Shown here: one piece after another, positions 10,301-19,628 of the stretch
Position numbering within the stretch: position 1 is the first letter of the stretch
Layout: each line of letters starts with the position of its first letter
Notes under the pieces: model-generated
Database searches by the model: none
The model's input: only the letters and a program-made list of their open reading frames with translations
What the model was told of the DNA's origin: nothing
Position numbers and translations under genes: made by a program
Source of the DNA: Caldilineaceae bacterium
GTDB taxonomy: Bacteria; Chloroflexota; Anaerolineae; Caldilineales; Caldilineaceae
Reading direction: 5' to 3'
DNA length: 64,000 nucleotides
Assembly (NCBI GenBank): GCA_020634815.1
Contig: JACKBA010000015.1
Coordinates: forward strand, 62,001-126,000

Positions 10301-11231
10301 CGCCGTTGCCGTTGACGCTGTTGTAGAAGACCTTGTAACTCATGACATAGGCACGCGGGGCGACGCCACTGATCTGACCGACAAGTGTGCCGCCATAGGT
10401 TGCAGTCACAACGTTGCCGGCCGCGGTCGAGGCCGTGTGCACGCCGTGCGAGGTGCCGCCGACGCCCGGCCACGGTGTCGTCTCTTCCGCCACGGGCGGG
10501 TCCCATGAGCGGAAGTACGCACGCGAGACGATGATCTTGCCATTGTTGTTGGCGGTCAGCCCCAGACCGTTCGGACCGTAGCCCGGCGGGTAGGTGTAGC
10601 CGGTGCCGTCAAACATGGGCGCGAGGTAGTAGGCGCCGCCATCCATGGATGCGACCTTCACACCGGCGCCGGCGTTGTTGCGCCCGCCAAGCTGATTCCA
10701 CACCACCGGTGCGTTGATCAGCGTCGTGCTGGTATAGAGCGCCGACGTGTACAGGCGGTCGGTGTAGATTGCCTTGACGCCAGGCAAGCGGCTCAACCGC
10801 TCGCGCGCCGTCTCCAGGTCAAAGCCACCGGTCTCGATGGCCAGACCGTTGAAGGCGACCTGATAGGCGCTCGATTCGGCATAGCCGGACTCGTTGACGA
10901 AGGTGCTGACGCGTGCTGCGGGCACGGCCTGCTCCATGCTGTTGACGAACGCCGCCTGCTCTGCCTGAAGTTGCGCCACATAGGCCGCGGCAAAGGCAGA
11001 GCTTGTGTCGAGGCTGCCGTCTGCTGCGGCCGCGCCCACCTGGCTCTGGTAGGCGACGGTGAGCGGCGGCGACGCAAGCTCGACGATCAGGCGCGGCAAT
11101 GGCGGTGGCGCCGCATCGCCCGGCCCGTCGGTCAACGTGGGGACATCGACCACGGCATTGGCCAGCGGCGCCGCTGCAAAGATGGCGACAGCGGCGAGCA
11201 CCAGCGCGACAAACAACGATAGGTGTTTCAT
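7338..11231 (-). CDS. secreted S8 (subtilisin-like) serine peptidase with PA, CHRD and PKD domains
   Basis: 1297 residues from an ATG at 11231 with AAGGAG about 9 bases upstream. It has a Sec signal peptide (MKHLSLFVALVLAA...) and an inhibitor-I9-like propeptide to about residue 165. The catalytic triad is Asp197 (VASMDGG), His262 (GTSHGVHTAS, a variant of HGTHVA) and Ser602 (GTSMASPHVAG), with Asn370 (SAGNAG) as the oxyanion residue. A PA domain (about 425-540, IQRGGCEFGVKV) is inserted between His and Ser. Beyond about 680 come Fn3-like and Rossmann-like segments, a CHRD domain (about 985-1080, GTQEVPAV and GAHIHQG), and a PKD domain (about 1210-1280, WDFGDGT). The protein ends IYLPIIGK, a tail type I associate with exported Chloroflexota proteins. 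It is likely an extracellular protease; its substrate is unknown. Confidence 0.93.
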   Translation of the reverse strand: MKHLSLFVALVLAAVAIFAAAPLANAVVDVPTLTDGPGDAAPPPLPRLIVELASPPLTVAYQSQVGAAAADGSLDTSSAFAAAYVAQLQAEQAAFVNSMEQAVPAARVSTFVNESGYAESSAYQVAFNGLAIETGGFDLETARERLSRLPGVKAIYTDRLYTSALYTSTTLINAPVVWNQLGGRNNAGAGVKVASMDGGAYYLAPMFDGTGYTYPPGYGPNGLGLTANNNGKIIVSRAYFRSWDPPVAEETTPWPGVGGTSHGVHTASTAAGNVVTATYGGTLVGQISGVAPRAYVMSYKVFYNSVNGNGGFYTAEGLAALEDIVMDGADVVNNSWGGGPGSEGGEFDALDSALTNAFNAGVFVSMSAGNAGPGNGTTDHPSPSYISVAASTTGGTYASGRLGVAGDPSLQDLSFAAASFGDPLPVGQVITYPVLPSDTVDAANINGCNAWAAGAFTGKAALIQRGGCEFGVKVLNAEQAGASFAIVYNSAAGGDDLINMGPGAVGDQATISSVFIGRTNGLAIVAAYGVDNNTEVVLDTLAFQAGSTPDRIIAFSSRGPGVGNTLKPDIAAPGVNILAQGYTPGATGMDVFTGYGQASGTSMASPHVAGAAALVRQAHPTWPNSWIKSALMSTAKYMDVYNFDETPAQPLDMGAGRLDLTDVLDPGVILDPPSLSFGLVPTGTTKTISVTVLSVAAAAETYDIATLFTGNGFTQTTALPGFAVNPAQITLQPGASAVVAVTFTAADGQGYGDNQGYVMLAGSAHDAHMPAWARVTYATQIADVLLIDNDFSDLIQDYDYLWYYTTTLEALNLSYEVWNVDDYAGSDRTIPDATTLAAFPHILHFTGDNYEPDGTYPVHTGLTALDIDSLTEYVNGGGRYIAMGQDYSSAMTNDSFFYNYRLGAGYVQDSISNEQQPSQLIVPTTDAPDALGGLIVDLTQTRKYVASGALSGTQEVPAVSTNTTGLYALRYDVDQKLLEIQVRVAPTVTTPITVTGAHIHQGDFGANGPVVFTIFNTPTYVTSTLTFGESFVLTQVQEDALLADGFYVNVHTEGYPSGEVRSQITPTAVINQRYVDEIDNTLHDGSMNPNPVPGDPFGESTLGSTRILSYGGPFAQYGGAVALANRQQPSLEVPGTTYAGRSIYTSFGLEGMSEVLNPVYGITPTQRSALVSTFLTWLDAEQGAVVITPTAEVSSTLYTFAFAFTPGWQPAPIAQSLAGPQQVRWDFGDGTPYVTAGSDTNASHQYACAADNVHTVRIEVMDVYGVTTLGTTEVNATDNCNPTGIVPSGIYLPIIGK

Positions 11232-11313
11232 CTGTGTTGCTCCTTGAGAGGCATGTAGAAACGGCCGATTGACTGACAAAAGCGTTTGAGGGCAAGACCC
11301 CGGCAGTGAATAA

Positions 11314-11329
11314 ATTACACGAGTGTAAT
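11314..11329. promoter_or_regulatory. palindromic operator candidate between divergent genes
   Basis: ATTACAC-GA-GTGTAAT is a perfect 7-bp inverted repeat in the 260-base gap between the divergent S8 peptidase (start 11231) and ppk (start 11492). The gap is locally AT-rich. This is a good size and symmetry for a dimeric regulator, but no cognate regulator is identifiable. Confidence 0.5.
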
Positions 11330-11491
11330 CTTACGTCTTGCCTATGCGCTTGGCCAAATCCCAGGGACGCGCTACGGGGAGGTGGCGCATGAGACCGTCT
11401 TGCACTATCATACGGGCAGCTATTGGTGACCTTGCCGCTCACCCATCCCGTTACCGCATGCGTAACGCAGCCCGACTGTGAGGATTCGTTC

Positions 11492-13664
<2,173 letters not shown>

Positions 13665-13668
<4 letters not shown>

Positions 13669-13712
13669 GGGGATGAAAAGATGACAAGATGACAGGATGA
13701 AAAGATGAGGGG
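13665..13712. repeat. octamer array 3, purine strand on plus (6 units)
   Basis: Six RTGANRRG units starting with GTGAGGGG, whose TGA (13666-13668) is the ppk stop codon. It faces the inverted array at 13720-13799 with only 7 bases between them, so the convergent ppk/iolG junction can fold into a long imperfect hairpin and may act as a bidirectional terminator. Confidence 0.93.
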
Positions 13713-13719
13713 GTGACAC

Positions 13720-13799
13720 TCGCTCATTCCTTCATCCCCTCATCTTGTCACCCTCTCACGTTCACACCCCCTCACCCCCTCATCCTGTCATCTTGTCAT
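13720..13799. repeat. octamer array 4, purine strand on minus (10 units)
   Basis: Ten units read on the minus strand, seven fitting RTGANRRG and three degenerate. The stop of the IolG-like gene (13788-13790) lies inside the second unit, so the last residues of that protein are repeat-encoded. Confidence 0.92.
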
Positions 13800-14798
13800 G
13801 TTCACAGGTTTTCCCGTATCAAACGACACCCGCGCCGCCAGCGCCAACGCCGTCGCGGCACGTGCGTCTTCGCCGGTGGCGGGGACGGGCGTGTCGTTAC
13901 GCACGGCGTCGACGAAGGCCTGCATCTCCGTGACGTAGCTCTCGGTGTAGCGCTCCATGAAGAAGTTGAGCGGCAGGTCGCGGCGCACCGCCTGCGCCGT
14001 GCTGATCGTCGCCGCGTTGGGGTAGATGTTGCCCGTGCTGGCGCTGCCCGCGCTGCCCAGGATCTCGACGCGCTGGTCGTAGCCGTAGACGGCCTGCCGG
14101 CAGTTATCGATGACGCCCATGGCGCCGCTGGCGAACTTGAGCGTGATCAGCGCCGAGTCGACGTCGCCCTGCGCGCCGATGGCCGGGTCGACCAGCACGC
14201 CGGCCGCGGCGTAGACCTCCGTCACCTCCTCGCCCAGCAGGAAGCGCGCCATGTCGAAGTCGTGGATCGTCATGTCCAGGAACATGCCGCCCGAGACGGC
14301 GATGTAGGCGGGCGGCGGCGGCGCCGGGTCGCGGCTGATGATGTGCATGAGGCGCGGCGTGCCGATCTCGCCCGAAGTGACCGCCTGGCGCACGCGCGCA
14401 AAGTTGGCGTCGAAGCGGCGGTTGAAGCCCATCTGCAACTTGACGCCCGCCTGCTTCACCGCGGCCAGCACCTGGTCGATAACGGCCAGGTCGAAGTCCA
14501 GCGGCTTCTCGCAGAAGATGTGCTTGCCGGCCGCCGCCGCCTCCATCGTGATCGCCGCGTGCGTGTGCGTCGCCGAGCAGATGACGACCGCGTCGACGGC
14601 GGGGCTTTGCAGCACGGTCTGGTATTCCGCCACGGCGAACTTGATGCCGAAATCGTCGGCCGCCGCGCGCGCGGCCTCCTCGACCGGGTCGGCGACCAAA
14701 ATCACGCGCGCATCGGGGATGCGCCGCTGCAAGTTGGCGGCATGGACGCGCCCGATCCGTCCGGCACCGATGAGACCGATGTTGAGTGGTGATGGCAT
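13788..14798 (-). CDS. iolG: Gfo/Idh/MocA oxidoreductase, myo-inositol 2-dehydrogenase-like
   Basis: A NAD(P)-dependent sugar or polyol dehydrogenase of 336 residues. The Rossmann fold opens with GLIGAGRIGRVHAANL, and the catalytic-Lys motif is intact (HIFCEKPLDF). The C-terminal domain has the active-site segment GGMFLDMTIHDFDMARFLLG, matching myo-inositol/scyllo-inositol dehydrogenases more closely than other family members. The ATG at 14798 has AGAGGT about 9 bases upstream. The protein ends ...NMTR followed by a TGA supplied by an octamer array, so its natural C-terminus was probably replaced. Inositol specificity is likely but not proven. An inositol monophosphatase family gene sits further upstream on the same strand. 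Confidence 0.85.
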   Translation of the reverse strand: MPSPLNIGLIGAGRIGRVHAANLQRRIPDARVILVADPVEEAARAAADDFGIKFAVAEYQTVLQSPAVDAVVICSATHTHAAITMEAAAAGKHIFCEKPLDFDLAVIDQVLAAVKQAGVKLQMGFNRRFDANFARVRQAVTSGEIGTPRLMHIISRDPAPPPPAYIAVSGGMFLDMTIHDFDMARFLLGEEVTEVYAAAGVLVDPAIGAQGDVDSALITLKFASGAMGVIDNCRQAVYGYDQRVEILGSAGSASTGNIYPNAATISTAQAVRRDLPLNFFMERYTESYVTEMQAFVDAVRNDTPVPATGEDARAATALALAARVSFDTGKPVNMTR

Positions 14799-14822
14799 GG
14801 TGTGTTGACCTCTTTTGTGGTA

Positions 14823-14870
14823 GTGAGAAGATGACAGGATGACAAGATGAGGGGGTGACAGGGTGATAAG
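14823..14870. repeat. octamer array 5, purine strand on plus (6 units)
   Basis: Units GTGAGAAG through GTGATAAG all fit RTGANRRG, and a seventh degenerate unit follows to 14878. It lies just beyond the 3-prime end of the S23 gene and before the IolG-like start at 14798. It is inverted relative to the array at 15383-15422, so the pair brackets the S23 gene. Confidence 0.93.
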
Positions 14871-14885
14871 GTGATTCTCACTTGG

Positions 14886-15383
14886 CTAGGGTGGGGGCCA
14901 GGGGGTGTCTGCGTCGTCTTGGGCGTCGCTGTTGTTGAGCGAAACGCTGGCATAAGGACCGTTGGGATCGGGCTGCCCGGAGAGTTCGTAGGCAGCGGGC
15001 GACTCAGAGATGGTCCAGGTGTCGAGGTGGTTGATCATGCCGACGAGGGTGCGGATGATGCCGTTGTAGGTCGTGTAGAGTTCGCGTGCCGGTGCGCGGT
15101 CTACGTAACCGCACTCGACGGCGAACTCCAGCCAGGTCTGGGTTTCGGCGGCTTCGCCTTCGGCGATGGAGAGTTTGTTGGCAAAGGTCGGCGCATACCG
15201 CCGCCGGCGCCAGCCTTCGGCCAGGTTTGCGCACACGGAGCGAGAAGAGCGGCGGATCTGGTCGGTCAGCGCGTACTGCTCTTCACGCGGAAAGCCCTTC
15301 GTCAGCGCATAGATGGTCATCGCCGCCTCAAACGCCCGTCGATACACATCCAGATCCCGATGATTGACCGCACGCTCACCCAT
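14886..15383 (-). CDS. four-helix-bundle protein of the S23 / 23S rRNA intervening-sequence family
   Basis: 165 residues. Family hallmarks are HRDLDVYRRAFEAAMTIY, then LTDQIRRSSRSVCANLAEGW, then FANKLSIAEGEAAETQTWLE and the final helix NGIIRTLVGMINHLDTW. Members are encoded within 23S rRNA intervening sequences in some bacteria, as solo genes, and as the Avd subunit of diversity-generating retroelements. Their general function is poorly understood. The core family is about 120 residues; here a Pro-rich, low-conservation tail of about 35 residues follows. The ATG at 15383 begins on the last base of an octamer unit, and the GAGGG just upstream (inside the array) is the likely ribosome binding site. 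Inverted octamer arrays flank the gene. No reverse transcriptase or variable repeat is nearby, so an Avd role is unlikely. Confidence 0.88.
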   Translation of the reverse strand: MGERAVNHRDLDVYRRAFEAAMTIYALTKGFPREEQYALTDQIRRSSRSVCANLAEGWRRRRYAPTFANKLSIAEGEAAETQTWLEFAVECGYVDRAPARELYTTYNGIIRTLVGMINHLDTWTISESPAAYELSGQPDPNGPYASVSLNNSDAQDDADTPWPPP

Positions 15384-15422
15384 CCCTCACCCCCTCATCC
15401 TGTCATCTTGTCATCTTGTCAA
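15383..15422. repeat. octamer array 6, purine strand on minus (5 units)
   Basis: Five units read on the minus strand from TTGACAAG to GTGAGGGA. It contains the stop codon of the GNAT gene (15411-15413) and forms the leader, ribosome binding site and first start-codon base of the S23 gene. Confidence 0.95.
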
Positions 15423-16181
15423 AGTATGTTCCACCCATACATTCGGCTCGACATAAATGCCGCGATCGGCGTCACGGTTGACCTGCAGCGGTACGAGCAG
15501 ATCGGGTGCCACGTAGTGGCCGGAGCCGGGCAGGGCAAGGCCGGTGCTGGCTTCCCAGCCGGCGACGGTGGCTTGCAGGCTCATGGAACGCGGGCAGGGC
15601 TTGACGATGGCGCCGCCCACGCGAACGTGCGTGCGCAGCCACGGGTCGAAGGGCAGCCCCTCGGCCGTGGTCCAGGCGGCATAGGCGGCAATGGGAATGA
15701 GCGGGTAGCGGTTCTTCCAGGTGGGGCGGACCGGAGCAATGAGGCGCGCAAAGCCGGCTTCGGCCGCCAGCCCGCGCATGACACGGACCATGGCGCCGCT
15801 CAAGCCCTGTCGTTGTGCCGCGGGGTCGATGGTGATGGAGAGCGCGCAGAGCAGGTTGGGCGGCGTTCCCGCCTCGTGTTGGGCCGTGGCGGTGTAGATC
15901 GCCCAGTCCCAGCCCGCGTCGGGCAGGTCGGCGATGGCGCCGTCATAGAAGAGCGGGGCGGCATTCCCGCCGGCGAGCAGGCGGCCGCTCTCCGGCTCCA
16001 TGAGGCCGAACTGGAACTCCGGCCAGCGTGTGTAGACGCCCATCCAGTCGATGGGATCGTAGGCGCCGGCGGGCCAGGCCGTCTGGATGTAGGCCGGCCA
16101 CACCGCCTCGATCAGCGCCTGGATGCGGTCGCCCAGCGCGGGATCCTGAGCAACGGTGACGACCTGCGGCTGCGTGGCCAT
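15411..16181 (-). CDS. GNAT-like N-acetyltransferase
   Basis: 256 residues. A GNAT motif A is visible as LSITIDPAAQRQGLSGAMVR, the acetyl-CoA pyrophosphate-binding R-Q-x-x-G-A type loop, followed by the helix VMRGLAAEAGF. The protein is longer than a typical single GNAT domain and has an additional C-terminal region (about 170-256) containing YVAPDLLVPLQVNRD. The substrate is unknown. The start is 3 bases after the SDR stop, so the two are co-transcribed. The C-terminus (...HTLTR) reads into an octamer array and uses its TGA. Confidence 0.7.
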   Translation of the reverse strand: MATQPQVVTVAQDPALGDRIQALIEAVWPAYIQTAWPAGAYDPIDWMGVYTRWPEFQFGLMEPESGRLLAGGNAAPLFYDGAIADLPDAGWDWAIYTATAQHEAGTPPNLLCALSITIDPAAQRQGLSGAMVRVMRGLAAEAGFARLIAPVRPTWKNRYPLIPIAAYAAWTTAEGLPFDPWLRTHVRVGGAIVKPCPRSMSLQATVAGWEASTGLALPGSGHYVAPDLLVPLQVNRDADRGIYVEPNVWVEHTLTR

Positions 16182-16184
16182 GGC

Positions 16185-16964
16185 TCAACCGTAGGTCCCG
16201 ACGATCTTGGAGTGGTCGAAGTCGATGATGCCGCCGCTCATCATGGCGCTCTCGGGCGAGAGGAACCACATGACCAACCCCGCCACATCATCCGGGCGCA
16301 GAATGCGGCCCATGGGCATGCGCGCGTCGGCCAGTTCCAGCCAGTTGGCGGGGTTGCCCTCCTTGCGCTGCACCGTGTCCTCGTTCGGCGTGATCATCCA
16401 ACCCACGTTGATGCAGTTGACGCGGATGTGGTCGGGCGCCAGCACGTTGGCGGCGTTGAGCGTCAGCGTGGAGAGCGCGCCCTTGGCGGTGCTGTAGGGC
16501 GTCAGGTTGGGCTGGCCGCCGCGCGCGTTGATGCTGCCGATGTTCACCACCGTGCCGCCGCGCCCCTCGCGCCGCATGACCAGCGCCGCCTCCTGCATGA
16601 GAAAGAAGGGCGCGCGCAGGTTGATGGCCATGATGCGGTCCCACAGCTCCGGCGTCGTATCGTAGACCGAGCCGCGGTCGGTCGTCGCCGCGCAGTTGAC
16701 CAGCCCGTCGACGCGGCCAAAGCGCTCGTCCGCCGCGCGAATCACGGCGCGGCAGTCGTCGACGGAGGAGAGGTCGGCCGGCACGTAGAGCGTCGGGCAG
16801 CCGCTCTCGCCGATCTCGGCGGCGACGCGCGTGCCGTTCTCCTGCCCGCGGCCGCAGATGACGATCCCGGCGGCGTGGTGTTGCGCGGCGCGGCGGGCAA
16901 TCTCCTCGCCCAGCCCCTGCGTGCCGCCCGTCACGACGACGATCAGCCCCTCAAGTGTTCGCAT
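16185..16964 (-). CDS. SDR-family NAD(P)-dependent oxidoreductase
   Basis: 259 residues, classical short-chain dehydrogenase. The cofactor loop is TGGTQGLG (12-19), the NAG-equivalent is NCAA (90-93), and the catalytic residues are Ser144, Tyr157 and Lys161 (NIGSINARGG, then PYSTAKGAL). The basic CGRGQ after beta-2 suggests NADP, though this is weak evidence. The C-terminal loop (GWMITPNEDTVQRKEGN) and LRPDDVAGLVMWFLSPES resemble sugar or polyol dehydrogenases of the family. It is coupled to the GNAT gene downstream and lies with IolG-like and IMPase genes on the same strand. The substrate is unknown. Confidence 0.88.
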   Translation of the reverse strand: MRTLEGLIVVVTGGTQGLGEEIARRAAQHHAAGIVICGRGQENGTRVAAEIGESGCPTLYVPADLSSVDDCRAVIRAADERFGRVDGLVNCAATTDRGSVYDTTPELWDRIMAINLRAPFFLMQEAALVMRREGRGGTVVNIGSINARGGQPNLTPYSTAKGALSTLTLNAANVLAPDHIRVNCINVGWMITPNEDTVQRKEGNPANWLELADARMPMGRILRPDDVAGLVMWFLSPESAMMSGGIIDFDHSKIVGTYG

Positions 16965-16985
16965 AGCCAGCTACCCCTTGTGTGG

Positions 16986-17041
16986 CCGTAGTAACGACTT
17001 TAGTCGTTGTGCGGACTACACGACTAAAGTCGTTACTACGG
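16986..17041. repeat. 56-bp perfect inverted repeat (REP/MITE-like hairpin)
   Basis: Perfect 21-bp arms (16986-17006 and 17021-17041) with a 14-base spacer. The arm core GTAGTAACGACTTTAGTC matches the left end of the 273-bp composite at 60540-60812 (GTAGTGGCGACTTCAGTC), so the two belong to one family. The right arm contains the stop codon of the alpha/beta hydrolase gene. It may also terminate transcription. Confidence 0.93.
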
Positions 17042-17905
17042 ATGGTTGTCGAAAGCCGAGCGGCGCACATCATCGTACCCGGCGTGATCCTGTACGAGAA
17101 AATCAACCCAGCGCGCAGCCAGCGTGCCCGGCACCTCGATCATGGGTGAGTGACCGGCGTTGGGCAGCACTTCCAGGTTGTCGGCGCCGGGGATGGCGAT
17201 GAGCGTGCGCGTCGTGGCGGCGCGGTCGACGATCGAATCGAGCGCACCCCAGATCAGCAGGGTGGGGAGGGTGAGCTGACGGGCATCGCCAAAGCGGTTC
17301 CACTGTGCCAGCCCGCGCGCGATCTCGGTGAAGGCGGCGGGCGCCATCTCCGCCGCGTCCGCCACCAACTGCGCGAAGAAATGCACGTTTTCTGGGTGCG
17401 CGTCGTCCAGCGGCAGCGCGGGCATGAGCAGGCGCAGCGCCTCGCGCAGCAGATCAGGATCCGTGCGCATCTGTTCGAGCAACAGGTAGCCGTCCAGCGG
17501 CGTGAAGACGCCCTCGACCGGCACGCTGTCGACGAGGGTCAGCGTGTCGAGCCGGTGGCCGTACTGGAGCGCATACTCCATGGCCACGGCGCCGCTGCTG
17601 GAGTGCGCCATGAGGTGAAAGCTCTGCCAGCGCAGCGCATCGGCCAGGGCGGCGATGTCGGCGGTCTGCTCCTCCACCGTGTAGCCGCCATCGGGCTTGT
17701 CGCTCTGCCCGCAGCCGCGCAGGTCCGGCGCCACGGCGTAGATCTCATCGGGCAAGGCGGCGCAGAAGCGTTCCCACCAGCGCCCCGTGCCGTAACTGCC
17801 ATGCAGCAGCAGCAGCGGGATGCCGTCGTCCGCGCCGGATGTGCGGCAGAAAAAGCGCAGCCGCGGGGTCTGTACGTGGAAATGGGCGTTGGGTCTGGCA
17901 CTCAT
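17036..17905 (-). CDS. alpha/beta-fold hydrolase
   Basis: 289 residues with the oxyanion HGSYG (35-39), the DLRGCGQSDKP cap-strand motif common to haloperoxidase- and epoxide-hydrolase-like enzymes, nucleophile Ser103 in HSSSG (GxSxG with His at the first position), acid Asp in WGALDSIV, and catalytic His in NAGHSP. It is a soluble hydrolase with unknown substrate (ester, lactone or C-C bond). The final codons and TAG stop lie in the right arm of a hairpin repeat, so the C-terminus may have been altered by the insertion. The next gene upstream ends 6 bases before this start, so they share a transcript. Confidence 0.88.
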   Translation of the reverse strand: MSARPNAHFHVQTPRLRFFCRTSGADDGIPLLLLHGSYGTGRWWERFCAALPDEIYAVAPDLRGCGQSDKPDGGYTVEEQTADIAALADALRWQSFHLMAHSSSGAVAMEYALQYGHRLDTLTLVDSVPVEGVFTPLDGYLLLEQMRTDPDLLREALRLLMPALPLDDAHPENVHFFAQLVADAAEMAPAAFTEIARGLAQWNRFGDARQLTLPTLLIWGALDSIVDRAATTRTLIAIPGADNLEVLPNAGHSPMIEVPGTLAARWVDFLVQDHAGYDDVRRSAFDNHP

Positions 17906-17911
17906 GGGTCG

Positions 17912-18322
17912 TCAGGAAAAGCGCTTGTTTTCTTCGGCGTCGTCGGGCAGAAAGAGCAGGAGCAGGGCAGCGGCCGCCGCTTCGGGCCAGGGACCTTCGA
18001 CGCGGCCGACTTCCTCTTCGGCAATGATCAGGCCGCCCTGGTTCACCACGCCGTCGGGATCGACCCAGCCCAGCTCGCCCCCTTCAAAGAGGCCGTGGCT
18101 GCGCACTGTGCCGTCCGCCGTGAAGGTGCCCAGTTCGCGCTCGTCGTGCGCCGTCTTGCGAAAGACCAGCCCGTCGCCGGTTACGCGGCCGGTCGGCACG
18201 CCCTCGCCCCAGCGCAGCCGGCAGATCGCCCCCGTCGCATCAATGTAACCGACAGTGATCTCGCCGCCGTCCGCCGTGCGCTTGTAGATGATCGTGCGGG
18301 CGCCCGTGTCCTGGTCACTCAT
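17912..18322 (-). CDS. small protein of unknown function
   Basis: 136 residues from the ATG at 18322, which overlaps the IMPase stop (ATGA). It is made of short Gly-centred beta hairpin repeats (VGYIDATGAICRLRWGEGV, FTADGTVRSHGLFEGG, GWVDPDGVVNQGG), suggesting a small beta-propeller or beta-flower-like fold. It ends with an Ala/Leu-rich hydrophobic stretch (EAAAAALLLLFLPDD) that is short for a membrane helix. I do not recognise the family. Overlap with the IMPase gene upstream and close spacing to the hydrolase downstream place it in one operon. Confidence 0.75.
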   Translation of the reverse strand: MSDQDTGARTIIYKRTADGGEITVGYIDATGAICRLRWGEGVPTGRVTGDGLVFRKTAHDERELGTFTADGTVRSHGLFEGGELGWVDPDGVVNQGGLIIAEEEVGRVEGPWPEAAAAALLLLFLPDDAEENKRFS

Positions 18323-19110
18323 GCTGCCCGCCGCGTCACGCTCGCAAAGAGCGCGTCTTGGATCGCCTGGTTGGCCGCGACGAAGATGGGCGTGCTCTCC
18401 GTGGCGTAATCCTTGCGCTCGGCCGCCAGCGGAAAGATCGGCGCCCGCTGCCAGGTGGTCGCCAGCCCGCCCGCCTCGACGACGAGCAGGTAGGCCGCGG
18501 CCAGGTCCCACACCTTGGGCGTGGCCTCGATGCCGGCCAACGCGCTGCCGTCCGCCACCTTGCACAGGTGATAGGCCGCGCTGCCATAAATGCGCGCCTT
18601 GAGCGGCAGGCGCACGTCGAAGAGCTTGTCCGTGCGCGTGCAGCGCATCATGAGCAACTCGTCGTCGGCCAGGTCATTGTTCGCCGTATAGATGCGCTCG
18701 CCGTTGCGCCAGGCGCCCGCGCCCGCCGCCGTCGTGAAACGCTCCTGCACCATGGGGAAGTCGACGACGCCGGCGACCGGCTGGCCGTGCTGGAGCAGGG
18801 CCACGCTGACGCCCCACACCGGCATGCCGCGCGCAAAGTTCGTCGTGCCGTCCACCGGATCGATGACCCACGTGAAGTCGGCGCCCGGGTCGTAGCTCGT
18901 CGTCTGTTCCTCGCTCAACACGTGGTGGGTAGGGTAGGTAACGGCCAGGCGGTCGGCGATCATGCGGTCGATAGCCAGGTCGGTCGCGGTGACCAACGTG
19001 CCGTCGCGCTTGCGGCGCGCCGGGTGCAGGCCAAATTGCGAGACGGCATAGGCGCTGCATTCTGCGGCCAGCGCTGTGGCAAATTCGAGATAGGGCAACC
19101 AGGATGACAT
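18319..19110 (-). CDS. inositol monophosphatase family protein
   Basis: 263 residues. The Mg-dependent phosphatase motifs are SEEQ (66-69), DPVDGTTNFARGMP (84-97) and the C-terminal WDLAAAYLLVVEAGG. The TATDLAIDRMI segment near residue 42 is the family's N-terminal metal-site region. These enzymes dephosphorylate inositol phosphate or related sugar phosphates (histidinol phosphate and fructose-1,6-bisphosphate in some subfamilies). It is the first gene of the minus-strand run down to 13788, which with the IolG-like dehydrogenase makes inositol or polyol metabolism plausible. Confidence 0.9.
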   Translation of the reverse strand: MSSWLPYLEFATALAAECSAYAVSQFGLHPARRKRDGTLVTATDLAIDRMIADRLAVTYPTHHVLSEEQTTSYDPGADFTWVIDPVDGTTNFARGMPVWGVSVALLQHGQPVAGVVDFPMVQERFTTAAGAGAWRNGERIYTANNDLADDELLMMRCTRTDKLFDVRLPLKARIYGSAAYHLCKVADGSALAGIEATPKVWDLAAAYLLVVEAGGLATTWQRAPIFPLAAERKDYATESTPIFVAANQAIQDALFASVTRRAA

Positions 19111-19255
19111 TCCCTCATTATGCCCACGGGTGACGCACCGCGCAACTTGGCCACCGCACTATCTGCGCCCGTTCCTGGCGAGTTGGCGCGAACGTGGGCC
19201 AGCGCGTTGGTGAAGGCGCAGCCCTTCCGGAGCACCATCGCCGGCTGCCGCAAGC

Positions 19256-19285
19256 TTGTATGGATTGCATCGTCTGTGGTACAAG
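19256..19285 (+). promoter_or_regulatory. candidate promoter for the small membrane/surface protein operon
   Basis: TTGTAT (19256-19261), an 18-base spacer, and TACAAG (19280-19285) preceded by TGG as an extended -10. It lies in the 290-base divergent gap between the IMPase and the plus-strand operon, and would give a leader of about 110 bases. Confidence 0.35.
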
Positions 19286-19401
19286 AGGGATGATTGGCAG
19301 ACGTTGATCTATCCACGAATCCTCCCGCCGCCCAGGTCGAGCTACTTCTTGAGAGACGGCCGCCGCGCAGCGCAACCACCGGCATCGTCAGGAGATGCGG
19401 C

Positions 19402-19626
19402 ATGCAGGACTTCTTGATAGCACTTCTGATCGGCTTCCTTCTGGGGTGGCTGCTCGAATGGCTCATCGATTGGCAGTACTGGCGTTCGACGGCACGCGCC
19501 TTGCGCCAGGAAAACGAACAGCTTCGCCGCCAGCTCGCAGGCGACGCGCCCAATGCCGACCCTGCGCAGCCGGCCGCTGAACCGCCGTCACCTTCTCCTG
19601 CGCGGATTGCCGACAAGGACGCCTGA
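19402..19626 (+). CDS. small single-pass membrane protein
   Basis: 74 residues from the ATG at 19402, chosen because AGGAG lies 7 bases upstream; a longer frame to 19294 has no such site. One membrane helix spans residues 4-24 (FLIALLIGFLLGWLLEWLI). A short charged coiled-coil-like segment (TARALRQENEQLRRQLAG) and a Pro/Ala-rich tail follow. Its stop is 2 bases before the start of the large surface protein, so it is probably a membrane partner or assembly factor for that protein. No family is recognised. Confidence 0.75.
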   Translation: MQDFLIALLIGFLLGWLLEWLIDWQYWRSTARALRQENEQLRRQLAGDAPNADPAQPAAEPPSPSPARIADKDA

Positions 19627-19628
19627 GC

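Noticed and set aside
7188..10508. Long open frame (about 1100 codons) antisense to the S8 peptidase
   Set aside because: It is a composition effect of GC-rich coding sequence: Arg/Val/Gly/His-rich, with no domains, while the opposite strand holds a complete catalytic triad.
14886..15383. Avd subunit of a diversity-generating retroelement
   Set aside because: No reverse transcriptase, template repeat or variable repeat lies within the window near the gene.
14871..16991. 706-codon open frame antisense to the S23, GNAT and SDR genes
   Set aside because: It covers three separate real genes and their intergenic repeat, and has low-complexity composition.
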